This document shows positions 22,409 to 33,830 of a stretch of 64,000 nt of DNA, in pieces. The position numbers and the translations under genes were made by a program. Origin of the DNA: Prorocentrum cordatum (lineage: Eukaryota > Sar > Dinophyceae > Prorocentrales > Prorocentraceae); NCBI GenBank assembly GCA_963575745.1, contig CAUYUJ010015838.1, forward strand, positions 136,001 to 200,000. Reading direction: 5' to 3'. Below the pieces are notes generated by a model that worked only from the letters and a program-made list of their open reading frames with translations, ran no database searches and was not told the DNA's origin. Positions within the stretch are counted from its first letter, which is position 1; the number at the start of each line of letters is the position of its first letter.

Positions 22409-23187
22409 CTGTCGGATGGACGGCCCCGAAGTCCAGGGACGGCTCCAAGGGCACGACGACAGCGGCAATTCCCGGGGCCCGCATGCTTCGTGGTGAGCGT
22501 GGGAGGCCTGGAGCCCGCCTGGACCTCAGCGGGGCGATGGAGGCCACGGGGGCCCGCCTTCCAGTCCTGCGGCTACACCTAAGGAGTGGCCAACCCTCCT
22601 CGACATGCAACACGGGTTCTTATCCCACCCCCTCGCCCCCGAATTTCAGTGTTGGGTGGACGCGCGCAACGCGGCCCGCTGAGTCAACAAAAGGATGGCA
22701 GTCACCAGCTTCGGCGTCAACATTGGAATTTGGGTGTCGAGGTACGTCGCCACGTCGTGGAAGAAACTTGCGCTTCATTCGAGAAGGGATGTAGGCAAAA
22801 GTGACCTTTGGTGCGCGGCTTGCCGGCCGTTGCGTGCGGTGAGACAGTGGCGGCCTGCGTGCTTGGGCTTGGCCCTGCAGCGCCCACCACAGGTCACTCC
22901 AGCGAGGGGTCACTCTTCTGGGTAGCCGAGTCCTCTCCCTGGGGCGACGCTGGGGGCGAATAGCCCAGGGGAGGTATCCAAGGGCGCCGATGGTCCATGC
23001 CTTCGGCGAGGCTCCCCAGCGACTATGTGTAATGCCCGCCCCTGGGATACTCGCCCTAATCGTCGCCTGCGACTCCCCCCCCCTCCCCCTGCCAGGCCCG
23101 GCCGTCCCCGGCGTCTCTCATCACGGACAGGATCGCCATCTGCGCGCGCCGCCGCGCGTGGGTCTGCAGCTCCCTCTTCTTCGCGAC
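22409..23187 (-). CDS. Unrecognised multi-exon gene (three exon candidates)
   Basis: Three minus-strand segments look coding. At 23187-23089: VAKKRELQTHARRRAQMAIL, then SVMRDAGDGRAWQ. At 22766-22646: FFHDVATYLDTQIPMLTPKL, then VTAILLLTQRAALRASTQH and TGA. At about 22600-22409: RAPGIAAVVVPLEPSLDFGA. The first two have clear codon bias and AG acceptors (GCGGAG|GTC, GCAAG|TTT). Family G fills the gap after the first exon, family E lies upstream at 23284-23472 and family D lies downstream. It is not established that all three belong to one mRNA; the TGA at 22646 could be a true end or intronic. Family not recognised. Confidence 0.48.
22930..23080. repeat. Family G dispersed repeat, copy 1
   Basis: It shares AATAGCCCAGGGG, GGTATCCAAGGGCGCCGATG, TCGGCGAGGCTCCCC, TGTGTAATGCCCGCCCC and AATCGTCGCCT, in order, with 53945-54115. 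Confidence 0.75.
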
Positions 23188-23283
23188 CTCCGCGGGCCCC
23201 GCGACAGGGCGGGGGAGCGGGGGCCACGGCCGCGCGAGGGCGCAGGCTCACGTTGCCAAGACGTGGGCGCTGAGTTCTGACAC

Positions 23284-23472
23284 CACGTGCGCGACGAGAA
23301 AGAAACGGGTCTCACGCGAGACGCAAAGAGCGACCTTCCGCGGTGACTTACGCGGGCCGCCAGCGTGGCACGCTTCATTGGAGACGGGGGCGCTCACGGG
23401 CGACCTTAGGCGGGCAGCTTACGCGCGAATGTCCGCGCATTCGAACCCGTTCAAGCGTTTCTGCTCACGTGG
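23284..23472. mobile_element. Family E element, copy 3
   Basis: Left end CACGTGCGCGACGAGAAAGA, right end GCGTTTCTGCTCACGTGG. Shared core: TTACGCGGGCCGCCAGCGTG, GGAGACGGGGGCGC and GGCAGCTTACGCGC. It lies about 100 bp upstream of the exon at 23187. Confidence 0.78.
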
Positions 23473-24104
23473 CCCGCTCCAGAAGCCCCAAACCCAACAA
23501 AAAAAAAGTGTGCATCTCTTGGATGGCCAACTTTTGCTTCCGCTGGCATTCCCGTCAATAGAGCCGCCCTCGGCTTTACTTCCGCCGCCTTCCGCCGGCC
23601 TTCTGCACCTGCCCCGTGCTGCGCGGATGCCTCGGGCGGGGGTCTCGCACAGACCTGCGGCTGGCAGCCTGCTGGCTGGCCCCTGGGCGGCAGCTGGCAA
23701 AAGGGCCAAGCAACCTGCCTCCGAGAACGCGGTCTTCTGCCTGGAGTCCCTGGCATTCACAGACACCCTCCAATGGCCAATGGGTCGTTCGTGGGCCTCA
23801 GGGGCCGGTGACGGTGTCGAGACCACCACCGAGAGACAACGACTTTACACACCGCCGCCCTCCCTGAAGGCACATGCAAACTTCATCGGAGCCTGTGTGT
23901 ATGTGTTCGTGGCCTCCCGTCCCCCAGATCGTCTCTTGAGGGCCCGGGGCCCAAGAGCCCCGGAGACCCGAGGCCGAACGTGGCGCGAGGGGCAGCTCTG
24001 CATGCGCCTTCCGGGACGTGTCTCGAGTCTGAAGGTCCTCCCACTCCCACCAAACTCCGGAGGACTTCAGCTTGGAGGGCCTCCCCACCCTGTTTGGTGA
24101 AGCA

Positions 24105-24235
24105 ACTCTGCTCCTCCTCCTCCTCCTCCTCCTCCTCCTCCTCTTCCTCTCCTGGTCTTCCTTCTTGGTCGTCGTAATCGTGGTCGTAATCGCAATCGTG
24201 GCCGTAGTCGTATCGTGGTCGTAATCGTAACGGTA

Positions 24236-24318
<83 letters not shown>

Positions 24319-24325
24319 TGTTGCG
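24105..24325. repeat. CTC run and CGT triplet microsatellite
   Basis: CTC triplets at about 24108-24145, then GTCGTAATCGTG repeats grading into pure CGT at about 24235-24318. Confidence 0.9.
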
Positions 24326-24639
24326 CGGCGGCTGCAGCGAAGAAAATAATTATCCACTATTGGTGGGACCTCAGTCGGCCAATAAGGGCGTCGAAAAGAT
24401 ATTCAGCTTCCACTGTTGGGGTTGGCTCGCAAGAACCTATAGAGGCTGGCGCGTCGGGAGCCCGATGGGGGGCGAGAGGGAGCACAGGTCTTGCGATCAA
24501 ACATCTGGGGCATGTTCTTCCTCGATCTTGGGCTGTGTAAGCCGCCACAGGGCCCTCCTGGCCCACCGGGGGATGTGATGGCTGGGCAATTCCATACTTC
24601 GAAACAGTAATCCTCGCTCGGACGTCGTTCCCCCCTGCA

Positions 24640-24760
24640 ATGTTCGATTTCGTGCGTGCATTTTTATGCAAGACGATCCAATCTGCTCCTCGATGGCCCT
24701 CGCCGAGAAAAAGTGCACAAGTCCGGGCGATGCCAAGAAGCGCTGGCAATGCTGGCACTT
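24640..24760 (-). CDS. Possible exon sharing a conserved block with 62.5 kb and 31.4 kb
   Basis: The minus-strand frame reads FLASPGLVHFFSARAIEEQI, then GSSCIKMHAR. A similar block (ASFGRVHFFSARSI) occurs at about 62550-62490, and a weaker one (LASLGRVHVAPARTFEEYV) at about 31490-31430. The substitutions could equally reflect a repeated non-coding motif, since another frame is also conserved. A family A element lies 5' of it here and at 62.6 kb. Unrecognised. Confidence 0.33.
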
Positions 24761-24789
24761 CCCACGACCCTGTGATACACGGGCAAAAA

Positions 24790-24922
24790 ACGTTCGCGGA
24801 GGTCCGGGCGGACTTCTTGGGTCGGCGCTGTGCACCCTCCCCGCACACCTGCCCCGGCGCGCGGGGGGTGGGGATGGGTGCCCAACGCCGACCCAAGAAA
24901 TCCGCTCGGCCCTCCGAAAGGT
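24790..24922. mobile_element. Family A element, copy 2 (fold-back)
   Basis: Left arm AACGTTCGCGGAGGTCCGGG with TTCTTGGGTCGGCGC. Right arm GACCCAAGAAATCCGCTCGG with CCTCCGAAAGGTT. Immediately followed by family B copy 2, the same pairing as at 58.4-58.7 kb. Confidence 0.8.
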
Positions 24923-24929
24923 TCTGTAT

Positions 24930-25147
24930 CACGGTCAGGAATGTTTGTCTAGCGTGTCGCTGGGGCGGCCCTGGCGACACGACACGCCGTGCGAGCTGAT
25001 GGCGTTTCGCTCCGCGGAGCGGGACGGGAGGCTGGCAAAGCTCGGAACGTTGGCGCTTGGAAGTGGGACGTGGATCGCGCGTCGCGCCGCGGCGTGGTGG
25101 GCCAGGGCTCGCGGTGCGACACGCTAAGCCAAAATTCCTGACAGTCA
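24930..25147. mobile_element. Family B element, copy 2 (TIR)
   Basis: Left end CACGGTCAGGAATGTTTGTC, then TAGCGTGTCGC. Right end GCGACACGCTAAGCC, then AAAATTCCTGACAGT. Internal TTTCGCTCCGCGGAGCGG, GGAACGTTGGCGCTTGG and GCGTGGTGGGCCAG match the other copies. Confidence 0.85.
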
Positions 25148-25186
25148 TTTTTCTTCTGCAGAGTCGCGACCATTAGCGGCATAATT

Positions 25187-25300
25187 CAACAAGGAGGTGC
25201 GGCGGCCCAGGGCGGTAGCGGGGCGACCACGGCGAGCCGGGCTTTGATCAGGCCCTCCTTCCTCAGCATCCGCAGCAGCGGCCACCTCTTGGGGCACTCG
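25187..25300 (-). CDS. Possible exon, unknown protein
   Basis: The minus-strand frame reads CPKRWPLLRMLRKEGLIKAR, then LAVVAPLPPW. It is bordered on the 3' side by family B and A elements. Short basic/hydrophobic segment with coding-like codons. No family recognised. Confidence 0.35.
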
Positions 25301-25339
25301 CGAGGCGGGATGGGAATAGGGCCCCCCTCCCCCCTCGCC

Positions 25340-25780
25340 CCAGGGACGAACGACGACAATGATGGCGGCGGCGGCAGCGGTCGACGGACGGCAGACGACA
25401 AACGACGACGACGTCGGCGACAGCGGAGGCGACGACAGCGGAAATGGGGAGGAGGAGGACAACGTCGACGGAGGCGACGACGGTGGAGGCGGCGACGGCG
25501 GCGAAGACAGACGACGGACGACGGCCGACGATGGACTACGGACGACGACGGGAACGACGGACGACGATGGCGGCGACAACGATGCCGCGTCTCGTTTTCC
25601 CAAGCAACTGCCGAATGCCGGCCGCGCCCGTCCTCGCAGAAAGGGCCAGCGTCACGCGCCCGTCACCTCGTCGCCGTGGCCGCCGTCGTGTTAGCAGTCC
25701 CCGTCGTCGCCGCTGGCTTCGCCGCCGTCGTCCTGGCCGATGGGGTGGGGGTGAGGGGGGAGGGAGGTGACGGCCGATAA
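25340..25780. repeat. GAC/CGG triplet-rich low-complexity region
   Basis: Degenerate ACGACG/GGCGAC triplets throughout. The open frames in all directions are low-complexity Asp/Arg/Ser products. Confidence 0.7.
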
Positions 25781-26159
25781 TCCAGGTAACCGTTTCGCAT
25801 TGGGCAGTCTCGCGTATGCCCGCGCGCACCATTACTGCGTACCCCCTTCGAGCGTGCGCAACCGGCAAGGTCAGGTGATCTGGGAGGAAGGGGGGGGTCG
25901 GGCGGACCCTATAGATCGAGCTATCGCCAGACCCCACTTGAGGAGCAATCGAAATACCCCTAATCCTTTGGGAGGGGACTTCAGTTAGGAGGGCCACAAA
26001 CTTGGGGATCGGATTCTATTTTGCGCATGTCTCAGACGAAACCACATAACCACCCACGTGTTTAGTGATGACCTTAAAAACCGATGACCTAAGTTAGGGC
26101 ACGAGTTGTGTTATGCTTCATGACTTTCAAACAGCCTCCTGCAGGCAGGTCTGTCCACG

Positions 26160-26272
26160 CCAACGGCGATGTTGGTTAAAGGCGATGTTGGTCAACGGCG
26201 ATGTTGGTTAACAGCGATGTTGGTTAACGGCCCCGCTAACGGCGATGTTGGTTAATGGTGATGTTGGAAATC
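26160..26272. repeat. 18-bp tandem repeat
   Basis: About six units of GGCGATGTTGGTTAACG, with variants (CAGCGATGTTGGTTAACG, GGTGATGTTGG). The sequence around it, 25790-26640, holds no recognisable gene. Confidence 0.88.
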
Positions 26273-26829
26273 ATATCGACTTGTAAGAAAACACGAGCCA
26301 CTCGTTCCTTCATGTCAGACGCGCGAATGCATCGGGCAAAGACGGCATGGAGAGTCGTAGGAAGTCACGAACCACGCTGCCCTACAATCGGGGAGGCCAC
26401 GAACCACCCCCACCTGCAATGCCGAAGCCTACATCGCTACCAGGGAATATGTCGACCTTTATCCCAGGCATTGTGGGGTTTTCGAATGGATCAACAATTT
26501 GGGGCCAAACCTTGGGATACACGATGGGGGGGCGTCCATCCTCGACAGGGATGCGTCTGAATAGCTCCCTTGGGGTATCCCAGGGTTCCCCTCCTTTTCT
26601 AAAGGGATTCATCTTTCGTCGGAAAGTCGGGGTTGGGGGAGAACAATTGTCTGCGATTCGCCGTTGCCTGCGTCGCCCTTAGCGCGCCTACTTGCGGAGT
26701 CTGGTGCCTCCGTCCTCCGCGCAGCTGGCGGCTGGGACTCCGGTGCCGCCCCGCTCGGGCCCCGAGCGACCGAGGGGCGGCCCGCGGCGAGAGGCCAGGC
26801 CACAGGCAGGACCGGCGACGAGGACCCCG

Positions 26830-28250
26830 GCCCTGCCTCTTCCTCCTCCCCCTTCTCCTCCTCGTCATCCTTCTGCCTTCCTCCTCCTCCTCCTCTTCCT
26901 CCTTCTCCTCCTCCTCCCCTCCCCCTCCTCCTCCTCCTCCTCCTTCCCCTGCTCCTCCTCCTCCTCCTCCTCGTCCTCCTCCTCCTCCTCCTCTTCCTCC
27001 TCCTCCTCCTCCTCCTCCTATTCCTCCTCCTCCTCCTCCTTCCCCTTTTGTACGTTGGCAAACGCTGGCTTGCTTGACCCGTCGCGTCTTGGTGGCATCG
27101 TCCTCCTCCTCCTCCTCCTCGTCCTCCTCCTCCCCCATTTATACGTTGGACAAAAGTTGGCTTGCTTGAGCCGCCGCGTACTGGTGGCAACGTCCTCCTC
27201 CTCCTCCTCCTCCTCCTCCTCTTCCTCCTCCTCCTCCTCCTCCTCCTCCTCCTTCTTGAGAAACACAAGTGTTGTGTTGGGAGGAAGGGGATGGAGAGAA
27301 ATACAAGACACGACTATGCAATAAACACACTTAACTTGCGCGAGAACACGGGCGATCTGATCAATTCTCCCAACACCATCCTCCCGATCCGATACATGTC
27401 TTTCTGACTTATGCTCCTCACCAACGCCACCTCCTACTCCTCCTGCTCCTCCTCCTCCTCCTCCCCCTCCTCCCCCTCCCCCCTCCTCTCCTCCTCCCTT
27501 CCTCCACTCCTCCTGCTGAGCTACCCTCCTCCCGGCTGGCGGCCGATCCTTGCCTGCCCCATTCCTTTATTTAAAGATAACTCCCCCTGTCGCACCCCGA
27601 GGCTGATTGACAAGGCGGGCTGGGCGTTGCGCCGGAGACTTCTGCACGATTTTATGATCATGACATGAAGCTCAAGAGCTACAACAATTTCACTGAGGGA
27701 GGCGGGTCGTTTTAAACATATGCCTCTCGCCTCAACGCCACGCACATCCACCTTCCCAACTTGCGGACGGACTATCAGGACGCAACAATTACATTGATTC
27801 GTGGTGTTGAAGTCCCAGGAATGGCGTTCTGGTACGATTCAATCAAGACCGTCCAGTCGCAATAACAGCGGTAATTAATACGCGGCGTTGGAATCCCAGG
27901 AAAGGTGTCCTGGTACAGTTCAGGACTTTCAAACGATTGTCTTCCAACGGGGCACTCGCCTCAGTGAAAATGAATCCTTGTAGGGGCCTACGATGAGGAA
28001 CCTTGGAGGATTTATTGCAGAATCGCGCACTCGTCCTCATCTTCCTCCTCCTCCCCCTTCCCCGCCCCTTCTCCTCTTCATCCTCCTCCTTCCACTCCGC
28101 TCCTGCTGCTGCTTCCCACCCTCTTCCCCACTCCACCTCCTTCTCCACCTCTCACTCCTTCCTCTTCTCCACCTCTCCTGTCCTCCTTCAACTCCTCCTC
28201 CTCCTCCTCCTCCTCCTCCTTGCCGTCGTCGTCTCTCAACTCCTCCAGCC
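26830..28250. repeat. CTC-rich triplet blocks
   Basis: CTC/TCC arrays at 26845-27045, 27100-27135, 27190-27255, 27430-27510 and 28025-28225. Unique spacers carry a duplicated phrase with TACGTTGG, GGCTTGCTTGA and CTGGTGGCA at about 27050 and 27140. Long Pro/Ser/Leu and Glu/Gly/Arg frames are artefacts. Confidence 0.88.
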
Positions 28251-29320
28251 CCATGCCAGCTTCTGGCAGAACACTGCCTGCTCATTCTCTCTGTCCTTCT
28301 CCTTATTCTCCCCCTCCTCCCTTCATCACTCTCAGACCTCCCTCTCTTTCTATCTGTCCCCTCCCTGTTCCTCCTCTGCGTCCTCCTGTTTTCCCTCGTT
28401 GACGTCGTCGTCGTCGTCTTCCTCCTCGTCGCCCTCCTCATCCTTCTGGCAAGGTCACGTGTTCCTTGTGACGCGGAGGCTAGCACCCTCTTCCCCGCCA
28501 GTTCCTTTAATGCTGTCCCCCCTCGCCCTTCCACGTCTGCTTCTCCTGCCCTGCTGCTCCTCTGGCTCGTCCTGCTCCTCCTCGGTGCCCCCCGCCTTTG
28601 CACTCCTCGCTCCACCTCCCCCCCCCGCCTCGCCGTCTCCATCGCCCCTCGGTCCCCATCGTCCTCCTCCCCTGTTCCTCTGCCTCCGGCCGCGGTTTCT
28701 CGTCCCCACCTCTCCTGCTACTGCCCCCCACCCTTCGTCCCCGCCTGTCCTGCCGCCCCCGCTCCTGCTGCTCCAGCTCCACCTGCCCCCTCATCCCGCT
28801 CCTCCTGCTCCTCGGGCAGCGATGCCACCGGCTCCCCGTGCTTGTTGGCGTGGACGGCCAGGCGAACCCCGCGAACCCTGACGACGCTGGTTCCGCCCTG
28901 GGGAGGCCGTGGATGCAATCAGCGAGGCGTCCACTGTGGGTGTCACTACCCTCTGCGCCTCTCTCTCTGTCTCTCTCTCTCTCTCTCGCCTTCTCTTTAT
29001 ATCTCTTTTTCTCCACTCCCTGCAGCTCCTCGTCCATCCTGAGCCGCGATTGGGCAGACCAGGCAGAGCCAGTCAGGCCAGCTAGACCTACCAGAGCCAG
29101 CGAGACCAGCCGGACCTCCATCCTCATATCATCTCTCCATCCTTCCTCCTCTTCCATTCCTTCACCTCATCCCGCGCCGTCACTAGGCATAGCAGTCAGA
29201 GTTCTAGACCAGTGAGACTGCCAGTCGAGCCAGAGACTGTCAGACCAGCCATTGACCAGCCACGCCTTGACTCATTAACCGCATGCCGATGATAATAAAG
29301 GGACCCCCCCCTTCAGTGTT
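28250..29320. other. CT-rich low-complexity region without a recognised gene
   Basis: Pyrimidine-rich sequence gives Ser/Pro/Leu plus-strand and Arg/Gly/Glu minus-strand frames of 200-350 codons with no domain. AGACCAG/GCCAG repeats occur at 29055-29265. Confidence 0.5.
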
Positions 29321-29504
29321 TAGAGTTGATTATCGTCGCCCTATGCAAAATTCAAATTGGGCGGCGAGCGCTGAGGCCGAACTTCATTATCACCTCGAAA
29401 CGCTATGTTGAGATAGCAACATCAAGCGATGTTGATATAGCAACATCAAGCGAAGCGATCACACTTTTCAGGATGTGTCAAGCGAAACCAATGTATGTAT
29501 GTAT

Positions 29505-29885
29505 CCCCGCGCGCGCCTGAACGTTTTTATCTCTGGGGTTGATTATCCATGGAAAGGGGAGCACATGAGCTATCCTACACGAGCACTTAAAAAATGAATG
29601 TTCATAAAGCGTTTGTAAATTAAAATTGATAGATTTGGAACTTGGGACTTTTCCTTTCTTCGTCCTCTTCTTATTATCCTCTTCTTCTTCTTTCTTATTA
29701 TTCTTCTACTGTATTCTTCTTCTTTTATATTTCTCTCTGTCCCCGCGCTCGCCTGAGCTTTTTTATCTCTGGGGTTGATTATCCATGGAAATTGAGGCAC
29801 ATGAGCTACCCTACACGAGCACTTACAAACAACAATTTTCATAACGCGCTTGTAAATAAAATCTAATAGATTTGAAACTCGAGAT
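29505..29885. repeat. 235-bp direct duplication
   Basis: TTTTATCTCTGGGGTTGATT with TATCCATGGAAA, CACATGAGCTA and CACGAGCACTTA occurs at about 29526 and again at about 29761, with matching flanks (CGCGCGCCTGA / CGCTCGCCTGA). A TTC/TTA-rich insert lies in the first copy's spacer. Confidence 0.85.
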
Positions 29886-31047
29886 TGTCACAAAACGTGC
29901 TCGGCTTGGTCTCCTCTGGATCATCTCTTACTTCGAGATTATGCTGAGGTCTGCTGGGCTACTTTTATTATCTCTCCCTGAACCCCGAACTTTATTATCC
30001 CCTAGTGTTTATTCTCACGGGCATGAGGTTAGCCAGACCAGCCAGGAGCGAGAGCCAGCGAGCCAGCCAGACCAGCTAGACCAGCCAGCTGGCATGCAGC
30101 TGAACGCACCGCAAAGGCGTCTACATCTCCCAGCTCCCCCCCAAACAAAAAACAGACATACGGGCCGAATGCAACTACAACTACTGTTCTGCTCATTGTG
30201 CTTGGCGCTCTGGGCATCACACCCTCCGCGGACCCCCCGACGCCACTCCCCTATCAATTCTGAAGCTCAAGCTTAGTAACGAAGACGCAGGACATACTAT
30301 ACTGCAGCGCACATGATCTGCAAGACAGCAGCACGGCAAAACCACACACAAGTACACCAGGTCCAAATGCGCCTGCTCGAAATTTCACCCCTGGTGGCGA
30401 AAACCCGAACTAGTGTACTGCTGCCCTGCCGCTCCCGAAGAAGAGCGCAATACACGCCGAAGACAAAACACAAGACAAGATGTTGTAGAACCCTGCTACC
30501 GCACTCCGGCAAAAGACGTGCAAGAACGCGGCGTGGAGCCGACCCTCCCCAGTCTCACGAGTTCAACGGTGATTCCTAGTTCGACTTATCTGTGAGGAAT
30601 CCTGGCGCAGCTCCTGATACAACATGTCTTGCTTTGAACATGGCCGTCTAATGCACAAGCATTGCCGAATCCAAGACAATGTTGATTTCAACCGCTACGG
30701 GCTCAACTTATTTAGCGCGAGTTTCAGTGTGTCCTGTCTTTCGGCAACCAGCACATAACTGTGGCTCAACCACTGCGATCTCGACCATGGTTGGTACTGT
30801 CTTAGTCCGTCGCCACTGGGAATACATACGCTCCGATCCAAACGACGGCAACAACATCCGCCTTCTCCACCCATCCTCTTCCTCCTCATCTAAGCAGCGC
30901 CAGAACTAGCACGCCCAGGCGACTGGGTCAGACACGCCTGTGCGGTGCGCGGGCAGTGGAGGAACCTTCAAGGCTCATGCACGACAGGCGCGTTGAGATG
31001 AATCACGCCGGAATATGCTGCTATGCCTGGCAGCCCCGCTTCCGGTC
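29886..31047. other. No gene recognised
   Basis: Mixed-composition sequence with GCCAGCCAGACCAG repeats at about 30035-30090. No convincing coding segment or structural RNA was seen. Confidence 0.4.
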
Positions 31048-31232
31048 GAGAACTTCTGGATAACGCGATGCGTTGCAAGCGGATAGAGTGTCGCTCCGCT
31101 CCGCGGGGCGGGAGGCTCGGAAATACTCGGGACGTTGACGCCTGGGGGTCGGGAAGTGGGTGGCGTGTCGCACCGCAGCGTGGTGGGCCAGAACCGGCGG
31201 AACGACACGATAGCCAAAAGTTCCCGACCAAT
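31048..31232. mobile_element. Family B element, copy 3 (5' diverged)
   Basis: It retains AGTGTCGCTCCGCTCCGCGG, CTCGGGACGTTGACGCCTGG, GCGTGGTGGGCCAGAACCGG and the right end CGACACGATAGCCAAAAG with CCCGACC. The left terminal repeat is not clear, so the copy may be truncated. Confidence 0.7.
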
Positions 31233-31606
31233 AGGGCCTTGCCTCAGTGTCCCAGCCGTCTCCAAACCTGGACCTACAGCACGAGGACTCCCACCGCTGC
31301 GGCTTCGACGTCTGCGAGCACGGCTGTGCCCGAGGCCCACATCAATAGTTTACCTCGCCATCGCTCGGACGTCCATTCTCCGTGCATGTTTCGATGTCGT
31401 GCTGGTGCTTTCCCAAGATGACCAAACATACTCCTCGAAGGTCCTCGCCGGGGCTACATGCACACGTCCGAGCGATGCCAAATTACGCCAAATTGCGTCA
31501 GTCTCCAAGCCGTCTCCCAACCGTTCAACCCGAACCTGCACCAACGGGAGTCCTGCCGCTACGGCTTCGACGTCTACAGGCACGGCCGCGCCCGAGGGGC
31601 CCACAC

Positions 31607-31775
31607 ACATAGACACAGACACAGACACAGACACAGACACAGACACAGACACAGACACAGACACAGACACAGACACACACACAAAAAAAAAAAACACGCA
31701 CACGCACACACGAACACACGAACACGAACACAAATACAAACACAACAACATACACACACACAACAAACAAACAAA
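31607..31775. repeat. ACAGAC hexanucleotide and CA-rich tract
   Basis: Pure (ACAGAC)n at about 31612-31677, an A-run at 31685-31695, then ACACGA/ACAACA repeats. Confidence 0.92.
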
Positions 31776-31778
31776 CAG

Positions 31779-31890
31779 CTAGTCTGCGGTGCCCGCCAGC
31801 CTGGCGGTGCGCCCCGCCCGCGACTTCAGCACCGCGTAGGCCGACTGCAGCTCCTCGGCCAGCCGCAGGGCGGGAAGGCGGGGAGGGGGC
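31779..31890 (-). CDS. Possible C-terminal exon
   Basis: The minus-strand frame reads LPALRLAEELQSAYAVLKSR, then AGRTARLAGTAD and a stop. It has amphipathic, coding-like character. It may share a gene with the segment at about 33690-33830, but no link can be shown. Family unknown. Confidence 0.35.
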
Positions 31891-31929
31891 CTCCTATCCC
31901 GACCTCGCAGGGAGACAAGAAATGAAATT

Positions 31930-32040
31930 CGCAGGCCAAGAGGGCCCAGGAGGCCCCCCGGAAGCCGCACGAGGCCCCGAAGAGGCCCAAAAAGAGACCC
32001 CAAGAGGCCCCCAAACGCCTCCAAGAGGCCACGAACGCGC
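31930..32040. repeat. Fragment of the CCAAGAGGCCCC minisatellite
   Basis: Short block of CCCAAGAGGCCCCCAAACGC-like units, the same core as 7885-9560. Confidence 0.75.
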
Positions 32041-32105
32041 AAGCAAACGATTGCGATGGCACCATACGGGCTGGCGGAATGAGCGAAGCGATTGAAGAAA
32101 CATTA

Positions 32106-32256
32106 ACTGGCAGAGATACGCGTGGATTTCTCAGATCGGCACTGGGGCCCGCCTGGCGGCGCCTCCGGCGCCTCGCCTGGCGCGCCGCGGGCGCCGGGAG
32201 GGGGGGTCCAGCGCCGATCCGAGAAATCCGAGCGGACCTCCAAACGTCTCTCTTCC
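32106..32256. mobile_element. Family A element, copy 3 (fold-back)
   Basis: Left arm CGTGGATTTCTCAGATCGGC. Right arm GCGCCGATCCGAGAAATCCG with AGCGGACCTCC. The loop is very GC-rich and itself palindromic (GGCGCC repeats). Confidence 0.78.
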
Positions 32257-33189
32257 TGCCATCGTATGTCCCCCAAGCTCGGGCGCACCTAGCCAAAACA
32301 CACGACGCCGAGGCAGCAGACCACGACCTCGGGCTCTCCACTTCCTGTCCTCGGGCGGCGCTCTTCGAGCGCGGCCGCTCCGCAGCGGGGCAGCAACGCC
32401 CAGCCTTCACCCCGTGTCGGCCACATCGGCTGCACTGCTGACGGTCGGCCCCCTCCTCAGGAGCCTCGGTTTCTCGTGCTGAGTCGCACTTGCCCCTAAA
32501 CAGCCACGAAGGCCCACATCGGGGCCCATCGGGGCCTGGGGGGAAGCGGTGGGCTGCGATCGGTGGCCCAGCGTGGACTCTTAAACATAGCCCCCATCGC
32601 GGCCCCCAAGGCCCCCCATCGTGCCCCCCCCATCGCGAGCTGTGCAAAGGGCTGGTTTTGAGGCATTCTGCCGGGAGGCTGTCATTTCGTTGTGCCCATT
32701 CGTTGTTGTTTCTGCTGCTTGCTCTCTGTAGCGCGGGGGGGGGCTGGCGGCGGCCTGCAAACAGGCAGAAACCACAGAAAGGCATCAAGTTCATTGTCCT
32801 CGAGCCTCCAGCCAGGCCTGCGGACGTGCGGCTCCCGCCCGCGCCAGCCACACCGGGTACTCCCAGCCTCCTGACAGCTCGCCCGCCTCACTTTGGTTCT
32901 TGGCATCGCCCTCCTGCCGCTCGCGCTCCCGTGCTCGTTGCCTCCTGCCCGCCCTCCCGCCTCCTCCCGCGGAGCTCCAGGCCCTGCTACCTCACTCCCA
33001 CGCAGGGCGGACCGCCGCGTGTTCGGGTCACGCAGGCGACGCGCGGCCATCGGTGCTGCTCCCGCTGCCCCTCCTGCCCTGCCCATCTAGCCCTGCATCC
33101 CTGCTCCCGGCCGTGTGCCGCGACCGCCGCCGCTGCTGCAGCCGTGGAGAGAGATGCTGCTTGCTGTCTGTCATTCCTCCTCCTCCACC

Positions 33190-33690
33190 TGGTCATCTTC
33201 TTGGTCCTCCTCCTCCTCCTCCTCCTCCTCCTCCTCCTCCTCCTGGGGGAGCCCCGGGCCTCCCTCTCCCCCCTCTCCTCGGAGGCCTGCGAAAGCTAAC
33301 ATGGAGCCTCTGCGAGGCCTCCTCCGAGGCTCGCGGTGGTTCTGGGAGGCCTATTTCTGCCTCTGGGGATCCCCCCGAGCACGCCCACCAATCGCTCAAA
33401 GGCCTCACGGTCCTCAATCCTCGCCTCTCTCCCCCCTCCTCTTCCTCCTCTTCCTCCTCCTCCTCCTCCGCCTCCGCCTCCGCCTCCTCCTCCTCCTCCT
33501 CCTCCTCCACCATCTCCTCCTCCTCCGCCTCCGCCTCCGCCTCCGCCAGTGCCTCCGCCTCCGCCTCCGCCTCCGCCTCCTCCCCCTCCCCCTCCCCATC
33601 CTCCTCCTCCTCCTCCTCCTCCCTCCTCCTCCTCCTCCTCCTCCTCCTCCTCCTCCTCCTCCTCCTCCTCCTCCTCCTCCTCCCCCTCCC
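33190..33690. repeat. CTC and CCG triplet arrays
   Basis: CTC at 33207-33243. Mixed CTC/CGCCTC at 33430-33600. Pure CTC at about 33600-33680. The neighbouring 32260-33190 is GC-rich without a recognised gene. Confidence 0.9.
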
Positions 33691-33691
33691 T

Positions 33692-33830
33692 TCAGCGGCC
33701 CACGCTCCTCCAGCGCCTCGGTCAGCTTCGACTCGATCAGCAGCGTGTCCACCCCGATCTTGTCCGCGTACGCGCCGAGGCGGGCGACGGTGTCGTCGCG
33801 GCGCTGTCGGGAGGCGCGCAAAGAGATCGC
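33692..33830 (-). CDS. Possible exon, unknown protein
   Basis: The minus-strand frame reads SLRASRQRRDDTVARLGAYA, then DKIGVDTLLIESKLTEALEE and RGPLK, ending at the GGA triplet tract. Charged, helix-like sequence with strong coding character. Family not assigned. Confidence 0.42.

Noticed and set aside
31340-31500. Inverted GTCCGAGCGATGCC pair as a tRNA or small structured RNA
   Set aside because: Arms are far apart and no cloverleaf, anticodon loop or promoter boxes could be drawn.
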